From: Streptomyces lunaelactis
Lineage (GTDB): Bacteria > Actinomycetota > Actinomycetes > Streptomycetales > Streptomycetaceae
Length of the DNA stretch: 64,000 bases
Assembly: GCF_003054555.1 (NCBI RefSeq)
Contig: NZ_CP026304.1
Location: 6,448,001 to 6,512,000, forward strand
Reading direction: 5' to 3'
The notes beneath the pieces are model-generated. The model saw nothing but the letters and a program-made list of their open reading frames with translations, was not told the origin of the DNA and made no database searches. Positions 44,413-53,763 of the stretch are shown in pieces (position 1 is the stretch's first letter; each line of letters opens with the position of its first letter). Both the position numbers and the translations under genes were made by a program.

Positions 44413-44817
44413 TCAGCTGTCCGCGCCGGCTGCGGTGAGGGAGGCGAGGGCGGCGTCGAGGCGTCGGGTGGCCTCCTCGGCGACCGGGCGCAGGGCATCC
44501 AGTTCGGTGAGGGCGACCATCGTGTTCGGGTTGAGGGCCTGTACGGCGGTGCGGTCTCCGTCTCGGCGGACGACGACGTTGCAGGGCAGCAGCAGGCCGA
44601 TGCTGCGGTCGGTCTCCAGGGCGCGGTGGGCGAGGGGCGGGTTGCAGGCGCCGAGGATGACGTAGTCCTCCATGTCGTGGTCGAGCTTGGCCTTGAGGGT
44701 GGCGGTGACGTCGATCTCGGTGAGGACGCCGAAGCCCTGCTCGGCGAGGACCTCGCGGACGCGGCTGACTGTGGTGGCGAAGTCGGTGTCGAGGTGCACG
44801 GTGCGGTCGTAGCGCAT
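44413..44817 (-). CDS. DUF302 domain protein
   Basis: The product has 134 residues and starts MRYDRTVHLDTDFATTVSRV. It contains the DUF302 core: FGVLTEIDVTATLKAKLD, YVILGACNPPLAHRAL and IGLLLPCNVVVRRDGD, with Cys in the ACNPP and PCNVV motifs. The ATG has AAGGA upstream. It is divergent from the persulfide dioxygenase gene and shares the palindromic operators between them, so it probably belongs to the same sulfur-responsive regulon. Biochemical function is unknown. Confidence 0.85.
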   Translation of the reverse strand: MRYDRTVHLDTDFATTVSRVREVLAEQGFGVLTEIDVTATLKAKLDHDMEDYVILGACNPPLAHRALETDRSIGLLLPCNVVVRRDGDRTAVQALNPNTMVALTELDALRPVAEEATRRLDAALASLTAAGADS

Positions 44818-44919
44818 GGCAGGGGTCCTTCCGGTCGGCTCGCACGGCGCGGACCGGGTGTCCGGCCGTGTGCGAGGTACTCGTGAGGTGTTCCCCCGGG
44901 CTTTCCCTGCGCTTGGAAA

Positions 44920-44968
44920 TACCCCCCGGGGTACTCGTGTTACGGTCGTAAGCATACCCCCTGGGGTA
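44920..44968. promoter_or_regulatory. Two CstR/CsoR-type operators
   Basis: Palindromes TACCCCCCGGGGTA (44920-44933) and TACCCCCTGGGGTA (44955-44968) lie 35 bp apart between the divergent DUF302 and dioxygenase genes. Both fit TACCCC-NN-GGGGTA, which recurs through island II and matches the GC-rich dyads bound by CsoR-family repressors. Confidence 0.75.
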
Positions 44969-44993
44969 ATTCTTCATTGGAAGGGAGTGCCTC

Positions 44994-46361
44994 GTGTTCT
45001 TCGTCGACACGATCGAGGTGGCCGGGCTCGGCAACCGCAGTTACCTGGCGGGCGGCGAGCGGACGGCGGTGGCGGTCGACCCGCCCCGTGACGTGGATCA
45101 GGTGATCGCGGTGGCCGCCCGGCGCGGGGTGCGGATCTCGCACGTCGTCGAGACGCACGTCCACAACGACTACGTCACCGGCGGCCTGGAGCTGGCCCGG
45201 ATCACGGGTGCGGCCTATCTCGTCCCTGCCGGGGCCAGGGTCTCCTTCGAGCGCGCGCCGGTGCACGACGGCGACCACGCGGAGATCGACTCGGACGCGG
45301 GCCTGACCCTGCGCGCCGTGGCGACCCCCGGTCACACCCCGCACCACACCTCCTATGCGCTGGAGGAGAACGGCACGGCGGTCGCGGTGTTCACCGGCGG
45401 TTCGCTGCTGATCGGCACGGTGGGCCGCCCGGACCTGGTCGAGCCGCGGCTGACGGAGCAACTGGCCCGCGCACAGCACGCCTCCGCGCACCGCCTGGCC
45501 GCCGAGCTGCCCGACGACACGGCCGTGCTGCCCACGCACGGATTCGGCAGCTTCTGCTCGTCCTCCCAGGCCGAGGGCGGCGCCACGACCATCGGCAAGG
45601 AGAAGGCGTCCAACGAAGCCCTCGTCCGGGACGTGGACACCTTCGTCGCCGACCTGCTGGCCGGCCTGGACGACATCCCCGCCTACTACACGCACATGGG
45701 CCCGGCCAATGCCGCAGGACCCGCGCCCGTCGATCTGACCCCGCCCGCCGTCGCCGACGCCGAGGAGATCGCCGTCCGGCTGGCGGCGGGGGAGTGGGTG
45801 GTGGACCTGCGCAACCGCGTCGCGTTCGCCGAAGGTCATGTCTCCGGCTCGTTCAACTTCGAGGCCGAAGGGCAGCTCGCGACGTATCTGGCCTGGCTGA
45901 TTCCGTGGGGCAAGCCGGTCGCGCTGCTCGCCGAGTCACCTGAGCAACTCGCCACCGCCCAGCGCGAGCTGGTCCGCGTGGGCATCGACCGCCCCGCTGC
46001 CGCGGCCACCGGCGAACCCGGCGACTGGGTCCGGGAGGGGGAGGCCCAGGCTTCCTTCCCGCGCGCCACCTTCGCCGATCTCGCCGGCCGGCACCCGGCG
46101 GAGGGAGTCGTCGTCCTCGACGTCCGGCGCGGCTCGGAGCGGGCGGCGGGATACATCGAGGGCTCGGTCCACATCCCGGTCCACGCCCTGCACCGCCGCC
46201 TCGGCGAGGTTCCTGACGGTGAGGTGTGGGTGCACTGTGCGGGCGGCATGCGGGCTGCCATCGCCGCCTCGCTGCTGGATGCCGCGGGTCGGGACGTCGT
46301 CGCGGTGGATGACTCCTTCGATGCGGCCGAGGAGGCGGGACTCACCGTCCGGACCCCCTGA
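44994..46361 (+). CDS. Persulfide dioxygenase-rhodanese fusion (CstB/ETHE1-like), first copy
   Basis: The product has 455 residues. A metallo-beta-lactamase domain (1-235) holds the non-heme iron site with THVHNDYVTGG, TPGHTPHHTSY and LPTHGFGSFC. It is followed by two rhodanese domains. The first (about 250-345) lacks the active Cys. The second (about 355-455) has VHCAGGMRAAI with Cys415. Such enzymes oxidise glutathione- or CoA-type persulfides to sulfite and pass sulfur to the rhodanese. GTG has GGAAGGGAG upstream. The operators directly in front suggest induction by sulfane sulfur. Confidence 0.9.
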   Translation: MFFVDTIEVAGLGNRSYLAGGERTAVAVDPPRDVDQVIAVAARRGVRISHVVETHVHNDYVTGGLELARITGAAYLVPAGARVSFERAPVHDGDHAEIDSDAGLTLRAVATPGHTPHHTSYALEENGTAVAVFTGGSLLIGTVGRPDLVEPRLTEQLARAQHASAHRLAAELPDDTAVLPTHGFGSFCSSSQAEGGATTIGKEKASNEALVRDVDTFVADLLAGLDDIPAYYTHMGPANAAGPAPVDLTPPAVADAEEIAVRLAAGEWVVDLRNRVAFAEGHVSGSFNFEAEGQLATYLAWLIPWGKPVALLAESPEQLATAQRELVRVGIDRPAAAATGEPGDWVREGEAQASFPRATFADLAGRHPAEGVVVLDVRRGSERAAGYIEGSVHIPVHALHRRLGEVPDGEVWVHCAGGMRAAIAASLLDAAGRDVVAVDDSFDAAEEAGLTVRTP

Positions 46362-46430
46362 CGGCGTCGGACGCTGCAGACGTCCCACCGATCTTCCGTA
46401 CCGACGAGGAAACAGGAGCGAGAAATCCGT

Positions 46431-46817
46431 ATGAGCATCCGACGAGACCGGGGCGGTCCGGGTCGCGTGACCGTGCAGGAGGCGGCCGCGCGCACCGGCC
46501 ACGGCGGCGCCGTCGGCAGCGGCGGTGACGCCGTGCTGCTGGATGTGCGTGAGCCGTACGAGTGGCAGGCGGGGCATGCGCCGCGCGCCGTTCATCTGCC
46601 GTTGTCCGCGCTGGCCGCCGGGGCGGGGCTGCCCGCCGAGGTGCAGGCGCGGCCCCTGGTCGTGATCTGCCGCTCGGGCAACCGGTCCCGGCGGGCCGCG
46701 GAACTGCTGGTCGCCCGGGGCGCGCAGGCCGTGGACGTGATCGGGGGGATGGGGGACTGGGCGGGGGCGGGTCTGCCGGTGGTGGGCGCACGCGGTGGGA
46801 ACGGCACCGTCGCGTGA
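46431..46817 (+). CDS. Single-domain rhodanese
   Basis: The product has 128 residues with LLDVREPYEWQAGHAP and active loop ICRSGNRSRRAAE carrying Cys80. It is co-directional with the dioxygenase and overlaps the exporter gene as GTGA. It likely shuttles sulfane sulfur within the cytoplasm. Confidence 0.9.
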   Translation: MSIRRDRGGPGRVTVQEAAARTGHGGAVGSGGDAVLLDVREPYEWQAGHAPRAVHLPLSALAAGAGLPAEVQARPLVVICRSGNRSRRAAELLVARGAQAVDVIGGMGDWAGAGLPVVGARGGNGTVA

Positions 46818-47560
46818 GCGCGGTCATACTCGCCCTGGCCGCCGGCGCGGTGATCGGCCTGGCGCTCGGCGCGCTCGGGGGCGGTGGCAGTGTGCTGGCC
46901 GTTCCCGCCCTGATCTACCTGCTCGGCTTCAGTCCGGTCGGGGCGACGACCGCGAGTCTGGTCATCGTCACGCTCACCTCGGTCACCGCGCTGGTCGCGC
47001 ACGCCCGTGACGGCCACGTCCGGTGGCGTACGGGACTGCTGTTCTCGGCGGCCGGGATCGGCCCGGCGATGCTGGGCGGCGCGCTCTCCACCCGTATCCC
47101 GGCGGCCGTACTGACGGCGGCCTTCGCCGTGGTCGCGGGAGTGGCCGCCCTGCGTATGCTGCGGTCCCGGCCGGCTGCGGAGGGCGCCGTGACGGTGCGG
47201 CCGGGGCGGGTGGCGGCCGCCGGTGGCGGACTCGGCGCGGTCACCGGTGTCCTCGGTGTCGGCGGCGGTTTCCTCGCCGTACCGGCCCTGGTGAACGTGC
47301 TGGGCCTGCGGATGCGGAACGCGGTGGGTACCAGCCTGCTGGTCATCACCGTCAACTCGCTGGCCGCGCTGGCGACGCGCGCCGGCACGGTCGAGGGGCT
47401 GGACTGGGCGGTCGTCGGGCCGTTCGTCGGCGCCGCGATCCTCGGCGCCTGGGACGGGAAGCGGCTGGCCGCGAAGATCTCGGGACACACGCTTCAGCGG
47501 ATCTTCGCGCTGGTGCTGCTGGCGGTGGCGGCCTTCATGCTGATCGACGCGGCGCTGTGA
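46814..47560 (+). CDS. TauE/SafE family sulfite/organosulfur exporter, first copy
   Basis: The product has 248 residues with about seven hydrophobic helices and two half-repeats bearing the family glycine motifs (ALGALGGGGSVLAVPALIY and VLGVGGGFLAVPALVN). It would export sulfite or thiosulfate-like anions produced by the dioxygenase. It starts with GTG overlapping the rhodanese stop. It converges on the CstR-like gene with a 21-base gap. Confidence 0.88.
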   Translation: MSAVILALAAGAVIGLALGALGGGGSVLAVPALIYLLGFSPVGATTASLVIVTLTSVTALVAHARDGHVRWRTGLLFSAAGIGPAMLGGALSTRIPAAVLTAAFAVVAGVAALRMLRSRPAAEGAVTVRPGRVAAAGGGLGAVTGVLGVGGGFLAVPALVNVLGLRMRNAVGTSLLVITVNSLAALATRAGTVEGLDWAVVGPFVGAAILGAWDGKRLAAKISGHTLQRIFALVLLAVAAFMLIDAAL

Positions 47561-47581
47561 CGGCCGCCGTGGCGAGAGTCC

Positions 47582-47902
<321 letters not shown>

Positions 47903-47952
47903 CTGTACGTCCCGGTTCGGGACGGCGTCGACCATTAAGGATCACATCTGCC

Positions 47953-48531
47953 ATGACCAACCCCTCCACCCTCGTCACCGAGCAGGCCCGCACCCGGCTG
48001 CACGAACTCACCGTCATCGACGTGCGCACGCCCGCCGAGTACGCCTCCGGCCACCTGCCCGGCGCCCTGAACATTCCGCTCGACCACGTCCGCCGTGCCC
48101 TGCCGGAGATACGGCACGCCGCCGGACGCCGTGACGTCCTGGTGGTGTGTGCCTCCGGAGCCCGTTCCGAGAACGCCTGCAAGCTGCTGGCCGAGCAGGG
48201 CATCACCACGGCCACGCTCGCCGGCGGCACCGGCGCCTGGGCCGCCGAGGGGCACGACCTGCACACACCGGCCGCCTGCGACACGCGGGCCGGCTGGAGC
48301 ATGGAACGCCAGGTCCGCTTCACCGCCGGCAGCCTAATCCTGCTCGGCCTCCTGCTCGGCCTGCTCGTGCACCCGGCCCTCCTGCTGCTCTCGGCCGGCG
48401 TCGCGGGCGGCCTGGTCTTCTCCGCCCTCACGAACACCTGCGGCATGGCGGTCGTGCTCGGCAAGCTGCCGCACAACCGCCCGCGCGCGGTCGATCTCGA
48501 CGCCACGCTGGCCGCTCTGCGCAGCCGCTGA
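47953..48531 (+). CDS. Rhodanese with C-terminal DUF2892 membrane domain, first copy
   Basis: The product has 192 residues. The rhodanese domain (1-110) has VIDVRTPAEYASGHLPGAL and active loop VCASGARSENACKLL. From about 120 comes WSMERQVRFTAGSLIL, a membrane hairpin and the DUF2892 motif LTNTCGMAVVLGKLPHN. It would transfer sulfur at the membrane surface. It is divergent from the repressor and shares its operator. A second version is encoded at 53760-54341. Confidence 0.9.
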   Translation: MTNPSTLVTEQARTRLHELTVIDVRTPAEYASGHLPGALNIPLDHVRRALPEIRHAAGRRDVLVVCASGARSENACKLLAEQGITTATLAGGTGAWAAEGHDLHTPAACDTRAGWSMERQVRFTAGSLILLGLLLGLLVHPALLLLSAGVAGGLVFSALTNTCGMAVVLGKLPHNRPRAVDLDATLAALRSR

Positions 48532-48540
48532 ACCCGTGTT

Positions 48541-48575
48541 CCGGGGCGCCCGTGGAGACTCCATGGGCGCCCCGG
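48541..48575. terminator. Bidirectional terminator between rhodanese and thioredoxin genes
   Basis: CCGGGGCGCCCGTGG pairs with CCATGGGCGCCCCGG over 15 positions, with one wobble and a 5-nt loop. Confidence 0.8.
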
Positions 48576-48578
48576 ACG

Positions 48579-48947
48579 TCATTTCGCTCCCCTCGAGCCC
48601 GCGGCCTGTCGGCGCACGTCGTCCATGTCGACGGCCCGGATCCTGCCGATGAGGTCTTCCAGGGCCTGCGGCGGCAGCGCGCCCGGTTGCGAGTACAGGA
48701 CGGTCCGGTCGCGGACGGCCATGAGTGTGGGGATGGAGGAGATCTGGAAGGCGCCCGCCAGTTCGGGCTGTGCCTCGGTGTCGACCTTGCCGAACACGAT
48801 GTCCGAGTGGCGCGCGGCCGCCTTCTCGTAGACGGGGCCGAACATCCGGCACGGTCCGCACCAGGCCGCCCAGAAGTCGATCAGCACGATCTCCGAACCG
48901 GTGACGGTTTCCTCGAAGTTGTCCTTGGTCAATTCCACGGTGGGCAT
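48579..48947 (-). CDS. Thioredoxin
   Basis: The product has 122 residues with the active site FWAAWCGPCRMFGP (Cys30-Cys33) and cis-Pro in ISSIPTLM. A C-terminal tail of about 15 residues exceeds the usual length. In this island it probably reduces protein persulfides or regenerates rhodaneses. An imperfect operator palindrome lies 22 bases before the ATG. Confidence 0.93.
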   Translation of the reverse strand: MPTVELTKDNFEETVTGSEIVLIDFWAAWCGPCRMFGPVYEKAAARHSDIVFGKVDTEAQPELAGAFQISSIPTLMAVRDRTVLYSQPGALPPQALEDLIGRIRAVDMDDVRRQAAGSRGAK

Positions 48948-48968
48948 GGCTTCCGGTCTCCTCTCGCA

Positions 48969-48982
48969 TACCCGGTGGGGTA
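48969..48982. promoter_or_regulatory. CstR/CsoR-type operator (imperfect)
   Basis: TACCCGGTGGGGTA, directly upstream of the thioredoxin gene. A second half-like GGGGTATA follows. Confidence 0.6.
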
Positions 48983-48996
48983 TTGGGGTATACGGT

Positions 48997-50691
48997 TCAA
49001 CCGGTGCCGGTCCGGATTTGTTCCAGGCAGACGGGCGGAAGCGGGAACCAGCGCATGCGCTCGAAGTCGGCCGGCAGCCCGGTGGGGCCGTCGTCGAGAC
49101 GGCCGGAACAAGCGGTGAACACCTCGCGGGCGCGGTCGAGTTGACCTGCCAGTGCCTCCTCACCCAGCCGACGGTGACGGGGTGCCGGGGCGCTGAGCCG
49201 ACCGTCCGCCGTGTAGCGCACGTCGGTCAGGCGCAGCGGCGGATCGGCGGCACCGGCGTGGTGGCGCCACTGTCCGGTGTGCGGATCGAAGCGGTAGTCG
49301 GGCAGGAGCCGGAGGCCGTGCGTGGCGATCAGGTCGACGGCGTCGATGAGGTAGTCGCGGACGGTGTCGCTGATGAAGTAGTTGAAGTTGATGCGGGTCC
49401 AGCCGGGTTTGATGCCGTCGCAGCCGTGGACGACCTCGTCGAGCAAGGCGTGGGAGGTGGCCGTGTCGATGGCGAGCAGGCGGTGGCCATAGGGGCCGGC
49501 GCAGGAGCAGCCGCCGCGGGCCTGGACGCCGAACAGGTCGTTGAGCAGGGCGACGACGTAGTTGTGGTGCAGGTAGGCATGGTCGCCGTGGCGGATGCGG
49601 AACGAGATGATGGACAGGCGGCGGGCGTGGTGGTTGCCGAGGATCTCGATCCGCGGGTTGGTGTCCCAGCGCGCGAGGGCGTGCCGCCAGTGGCGTTCCT
49701 CGGCGGCCTGGATGGTGTCGGTGCCGACGGCCTGTTTGAGGGCGAAGACCAGTCCCGCGCGGATGGATTCCACGATGGCCGGGGTGCCGCCCTCCTCGCG
49801 GGCGACCGGGTCGTCGAGATAGCGGTGGTGGAGCGGGTCGACGAAAGCGACGGTTCCGCCGCCGGGCGCCGTGGGCACCTTGTTACGGACCAGGTCACGG
49901 CGGACGACGAGCACGCCCGGGGTCTGCGGGCCGCCGACGAACTTGTGCGGGGACAGGAACAGCGCGTCCTTGTGGTCCCTGGCGCCCGGAGCGCTCTCCG
50001 CCATCCGGAGCGGGATGTACGGTGCCGCCGCCGCGTAGTCCCAGAACGACAGGGCGCCGTACGCGTGCAGCAGTCCAGTGATGCGGTCGGTGTCGGTGAG
50101 GATGCCGGTGACGTTGGAGGCGGCGGAGAAGCTGCCGATGCGCAGCGGCCGGTCGGCGTACCGCCGCAAGGCTGTTTCGAGCCCGGCGAGGTCGATGTGC
50201 CCGTCCGCGTCCTCGTCGATGACCACGACGTCGGCGATCGACTCGCGCCAGGGCAGTTCGTTGGAGTGGTGCTCGTACGGCCCGACGAAGACCACCGGGC
50301 GCTCGGCCTCGGGCGGCTTCGCCGGGCGGCGCAGCTCCAGGATGCCGACCAGCTTGTTGACCGCCGCGGTGGAGCCCGAACCACAGAAGATCACGAGGTC
50401 GTCGTCGGTACCGCCGACCGCGTCGCGGATGATCCGGCGGGCGTCCTCGCGCAGTCGGGTCGTCTGCAGGCCGGTGCTGGAGCTCTCCGTGTGGGTGTTG
50501 CCGTAGCGGGGCAGCACCTGCTCGCGGACGAAGTCCTCGACGAAGTCCAGCGAGCGTCCGGAGGCGGTGTAGTCCGCGTAGACGATCCGTTTCGGGCCGT
50601 ACGGGCCGTCCAGCACCTCGTCGTCACCGATGAGCCCGCCCCGGATGCGCTCCAGCAGGGCCGACGCGGCCGGCGCCAGGGACGTGCTCAT
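48997..50691 (-). CDS. Aminotransferase class V / cysteine-desulfurase-like PLP enzyme
   Basis: The product has 564 residues. The PLP fold (about 20-420) shows CGSGSTAAVNKLVGIL, YEHHSNELPWRES, the Schiff-base lysine in LSPHKFVGGPQTPG, and a GGCSCAGPYGH loop with cysteines placed like the active loop of NifS/SufS enzymes. About 140 residues follow the usual end of such proteins. It is coupled to the upstream OsmC gene by ATGA. Cysteine desulfuration would feed sulfane sulfur to the rhodaneses, but the true substrate is unproved. Confidence 0.85.
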   Translation of the reverse strand: MSTSLAPAASALLERIRGGLIGDDEVLDGPYGPKRIVYADYTASGRSLDFVEDFVREQVLPRYGNTHTESSSTGLQTTRLREDARRIIRDAVGGTDDDLVIFCGSGSTAAVNKLVGILELRRPAKPPEAERPVVFVGPYEHHSNELPWRESIADVVVIDEDADGHIDLAGLETALRRYADRPLRIGSFSAASNVTGILTDTDRITGLLHAYGALSFWDYAAAAPYIPLRMAESAPGARDHKDALFLSPHKFVGGPQTPGVLVVRRDLVRNKVPTAPGGGTVAFVDPLHHRYLDDPVAREEGGTPAIVESIRAGLVFALKQAVGTDTIQAAEERHWRHALARWDTNPRIEILGNHHARRLSIISFRIRHGDHAYLHHNYVVALLNDLFGVQARGGCSCAGPYGHRLLAIDTATSHALLDEVVHGCDGIKPGWTRINFNYFISDTVRDYLIDAVDLIATHGLRLLPDYRFDPHTGQWRHHAGAADPPLRLTDVRYTADGRLSAPAPRHRRLGEEALAGQLDRAREVFTACSGRLDDGPTGLPADFERMRWFPLPPVCLEQIRTGTG

Positions 50692-51140
50692 GGCTCCAGC
50701 TCGATCTCGATCTCGGGCGGCTGATGGAGGGTGTTGTGCACCGTGCAGTGCGAGGCCACGGCCAGCAGGGCCGCCCGGCGCTGCTCGGGCAGCTCCGGCG
50801 GCGGCATGACCACGATGCGCAGGGAGGTGACGCGGGCGGGGCGGTCGCTGGCCATGGTGAACTCCGTACGGACGCGCAGTCCTGTCTGGCTGAGGCCGTG
50901 CCGGTGGAGGAAGCGGCCCGCGTAGAAGGCGACGCAGGTGGCCAGGGACGCGGCGAACAGTTCGGTGGGGGTGGGCGCGGTGTCCGTACCGCCGGCCTCG
51001 ATGGGCTGGTCGACCTGGAAACGATGCCCGCGGATGTCCACGGTATAGGCATCCCGCTCGACGTGGGCGACCTCGAAACTGTGCACGTCCATGGACTGCG
51101 GCCGGTTCGTGCTCAGGGTGTGTGGTGTGCTGCCGGTCAT
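50688..51140 (-). CDS. OsmC family protein
   Basis: The product has 150 residues with the OsmC core: PTPTELFAASLATCVAFYAG and LLAVASHCTVHNTL, giving the two reactive cysteines of the family. OsmC/Ohr proteins reduce organic peroxides, and some act on persulfides. It is the first gene of the OsmC-desulfurase operon, with operator-like palindromes upstream. Confidence 0.9.
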   Translation of the reverse strand: MTGSTPHTLSTNRPQSMDVHSFEVAHVERDAYTVDIRGHRFQVDQPIEAGGTDTAPTPTELFAASLATCVAFYAGRFLHRHGLSQTGLRVRTEFTMASDRPARVTSLRIVVMPPPELPEQRRAALLAVASHCTVHNTLHQPPEIEIELEP

Positions 51141-51268
51141 GGCGGGGCCCTTCTCGCCGGTGTCGACTGCTGACGGATCCCAGTCGACCGCGCACCGTGC
51201 GACGAATCGAGAGGCCGACGGGGTGCGCCGGGGGCCGTTCGGCCCTCGTGGGAGCTGGCGTAGTGATA

Positions 51269-51358
51269 TACCCTGCCAGGTATTTTACCAGGGGGTTCGC
51301 GGCGGGCGAGGGGCCGCAGGTGTCGACGGAGTGGGTCGAAGACATACCCGGGTGGGTA
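51269..51358. promoter_or_regulatory. Two CstR/CsoR-type operators between OsmC and SQR-like genes
   Basis: TACCCTGCCAGGTA (51269-51282, imperfect) and TACCCGGGTGGGTA (51345-51358, perfect 5-bp arms) lie in the divergent promoter region. Confidence 0.65.
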
Positions 51359-51416
51359 CTCGAATGGGGACCTGCGGCCCATGCCCCGCCCTCATCTCCC
51401 GCACGACAGTGGGGAC

Positions 51417-52391
51417 ATGGGCAAACACATCGTGATTCTCGGCGGTGGAACCGCCGGCACCATGACGGCCAACCGCCTGCGTCGCACGTACGACGCGGGC
51501 GAGTACCGGATCACGGTCGTCGATCAGGACGACGACCACCTCTACCAGCCGGGGTTGCTGTTCGTGCCGTTCGGGCTCGCCCAGCCGCACCACCTCATCC
51601 GGTCCCGTCCGCGGCAGCTGAACACCGCCGTCGACTACAAGCAGGCGCGGATCGAGCGGGTCGACCTGGACGCGCGGACGGTGCACCTCGCCGGCGGCAT
51701 CCGGCTGGGCTACGACGTCCTCGTGGTCGCCACCGGCGCGACGCTGCTGCCGGAGGAGACCGAAGGGCTGACCGGCCCGGGCTGGGGCGAGAACGTCTTC
51801 ACCTTGTATGACCTGCCCGGCGCCGTGGGTCTGCACCACGCCCTGGAGCGCTTCGAGGGCGGCCGGGTCGTGATCGATGTGGCAGACCTGCCGCTCAAGT
51901 GCCCCGTCGCGCCCCTGGAGTTCGCCTTCCTGGCCGACTGGTACTTCCAGCGCCGCGGCATCCGCGACAAGGTCCAACTGGCCTACGTCACCCCGCTGGA
52001 CGGCGCCCTCACCAAGCCGGTCGCCGCCAAGGCGCTGGGCGGTCTGCTGGCGGACAAGGGCATCGAGCTGGTCACCGAGTTCACGCTCGGCGAAGTTGAC
52101 GGCGAAGGTGGCCGCCTGGTGTCGTACGACGAACGCGAGGTGCCCTTCGACCTGGCGGTGGTCGTGCCGCTGCACGGCGGCGCCGAATACGTCGAGCGCT
52201 CCCCGGGCCTCGGCGACGAGCTGAGCTTCGTCCCCGTCGACCCCCACACCCTTCAACACCCGTAATTCTCCGAGGTGTTCGCGATCGGGGACGCGGCGGG
52301 CCTGCCGGCCTCCAAGGCCGGCTCGGTGGCCCACTTCGACGAAGCAGTTGGCATGCCCGTCGCGGCCGGTGGCCAGATCATCTACACCTGA
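51417..52391 (+). pseudogene. Sulfide:quinone oxidoreductase-like flavoprotein, truncated and rearranged
   Basis: The frame encodes an FAD/NAD-binding oxidoreductase of the SQR group: MGKHIVILGGGTAGTMTANR, LYQPGLLFVPFGL, LKCPVAPLEFAFL with a redox Cys, and VDPHTLQHP. A TAA at 52263 interrupts it. The same frame then resumes with FSEVFAIGDAAGLPASKAGS, and after SVAHF the native C-terminal quarter is missing. The last 65 bases instead read, on the opposite strand, DGHANCFVEVGH, a piece typical of the lost C-terminus, suggesting an inversion. The product is unlikely to be functional. Confidence 0.75.
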
Positions 52392-52392
52392 G

Positions 52393-52893
52393 ATGGCCGG
52401 TACCGTACCCGGCCTGCCGGACAGAGTGCGGCGCGTGCCGGCGGTGGTCGCCCATCCCGACGACGAGTCGTTCGGGCTGGGCGGACTGCCGGCCCTGCTG
52501 TCCGACGTCGGCGTGCCCACGGCGGTGCTCTGCTTCACCCATGGTGAGGCGTCCACCCGGCACGGCAGGCGCGGCGACCTGCATACCCTCCGCGCGGGCG
52601 AACTCGCCTGCACCGCAAGGGAACTGGGCGTCGAGCGGGTGGAACTGGCCGGTCACCCGGACGGCGGTCTCGCTGACGTCCCCCGGCATCGGCTCGCCTC
52701 GGAGACGGCCCGACTGATCGGCGAGGGGCGCCCCAGCCACCTCCTCGTGGAGGGCGTCACTGGGACCACGAACTGGCAGGTTCGGCAGGTGCCGCTACGC
52801 GTCGTGCGGCGATGGCGCGGTGCCGCTGCGGATGGTGTCCTCACCTGTGGGGTGGGGGACCGTCTGTGCGTCTTCCCCGATGGACGGCGCTGA
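52393..52893 (+). pseudogene. PIG-L deacetylase, C-terminally truncated
   Basis: The first 115 residues fit a LmbE/PIG-L zinc deacetylase: AHPDDESFGLGG, LCFTHGEAST and GELACTARELGVERVELAG. The frame then passes SHLLVEGVTG and loses the HPDH zinc-ligand region. What follows is not family-like and overlaps the end of the opposite-strand exporter gene. An internal deletion probably joined it to the neighbouring sequence. It is likely inactive. Confidence 0.7.
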
Positions 52894-53763
52894 TACGTCG
52901 TTGGTCAGGCTCCGTGTTCGCTCGGCGTTGCGCAGCATGTACCAGCTGAATACGACCCCCGCCGCCGCGGCCACGGAGGCCCAGGTCCACGGACTGGTCA
53001 GCAGGGTGTGGCGCAGGTCGGAGCTGATCTGCTGGCTCAGTACGAAGACGCCCATGACGGCGACGAACCAGCCGAAGGACTTGCGCAGCGCGTCCTGTGG
53101 GATGCGCCCGGCGAGGAAGCCGCCGATCACGCTGCCGACGACAGCGGTTGCCGTCACGAGCGCGGCGAACCCCCAGTCGATGTGCACGCTGGCGAGGTAA
53201 CCGGCCAGCCCGGCGAAGGACTTCATGGAGATGACCAGCAGCGAGGTGCCGACGGCCACGGTCATCGGCAGCCCGCCGAGCAGCGCGAGGGCCGGGACGA
53301 CCAGGAAGCCGCCGCCCGCGCCGACCAGGCCGGTGACCAGTCCCACCACGATGCCGTCCAGCAGGACGTGGAGGACGGGGAGTTCGTGGTGGACCCGCTT
53401 CGGCGCCCCGCGACGGCCGCGGATCATGGCGACGGCGGTAGCGATCATCATGAGGGCGAACGCGAGCAGCAGGACGGTGCCGGGGATGAACTCGGCCAGT
53501 CGTCCGCCCGCGTAGGCGCCCGTCATGCCGGCCAGACCGAACAGCAGCCCGGTCCGCCAGCGGACGCGTCCGGCACGGGCATGCGAGACCACTCCGGCGG
53601 CGCTGGTGACGCCGACGACGAACAGGGAGGTGGCGATGGCCTCCTTGGTTTCCATACCGGCCAGGTAGACCAGGATGGGCACGGTCAGGATGGACCCGCC
53701 GCCGCCCAGGATGCCGAGGCTGACCCCGATGAGCAGCGACGCTGCGATGATCACGGCGATCAT
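52795..53763 (-). CDS. TauE/SafE family exporter, second copy
   Basis: The product has 322 residues with about eight hydrophobic helices and the family motifs SLGILGGGGSILTVPILVYL and GLVGAGGGFLVVPALALL. It is longer than the first copy because of a linker (RRGAPKRVHHELPV) and an extra C-terminal helix plus tail. The ATG overlaps the rhodanese-DUF2892 stop. It probably exports sulfite or thiosulfate. Confidence 0.88.
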   Translation of the reverse strand: MIAVIIAASLLIGVSLGILGGGGSILTVPILVYLAGMETKEAIATSLFVVGVTSAAGVVSHARAGRVRWRTGLLFGLAGMTGAYAGGRLAEFIPGTVLLLAFALMMIATAVAMIRGRRGAPKRVHHELPVLHVLLDGIVVGLVTGLVGAGGGFLVVPALALLGGLPMTVAVGTSLLVISMKSFAGLAGYLASVHIDWGFAALVTATAVVGSVIGGFLAGRIPQDALRKSFGWFVAVMGVFVLSQQISSDLRHTLLTSPWTWASVAAAAGVVFSWYMLRNAERTRSLTNDVSAPSIGEDAQTVPHPTGEDTIRSGTAPSPHDA

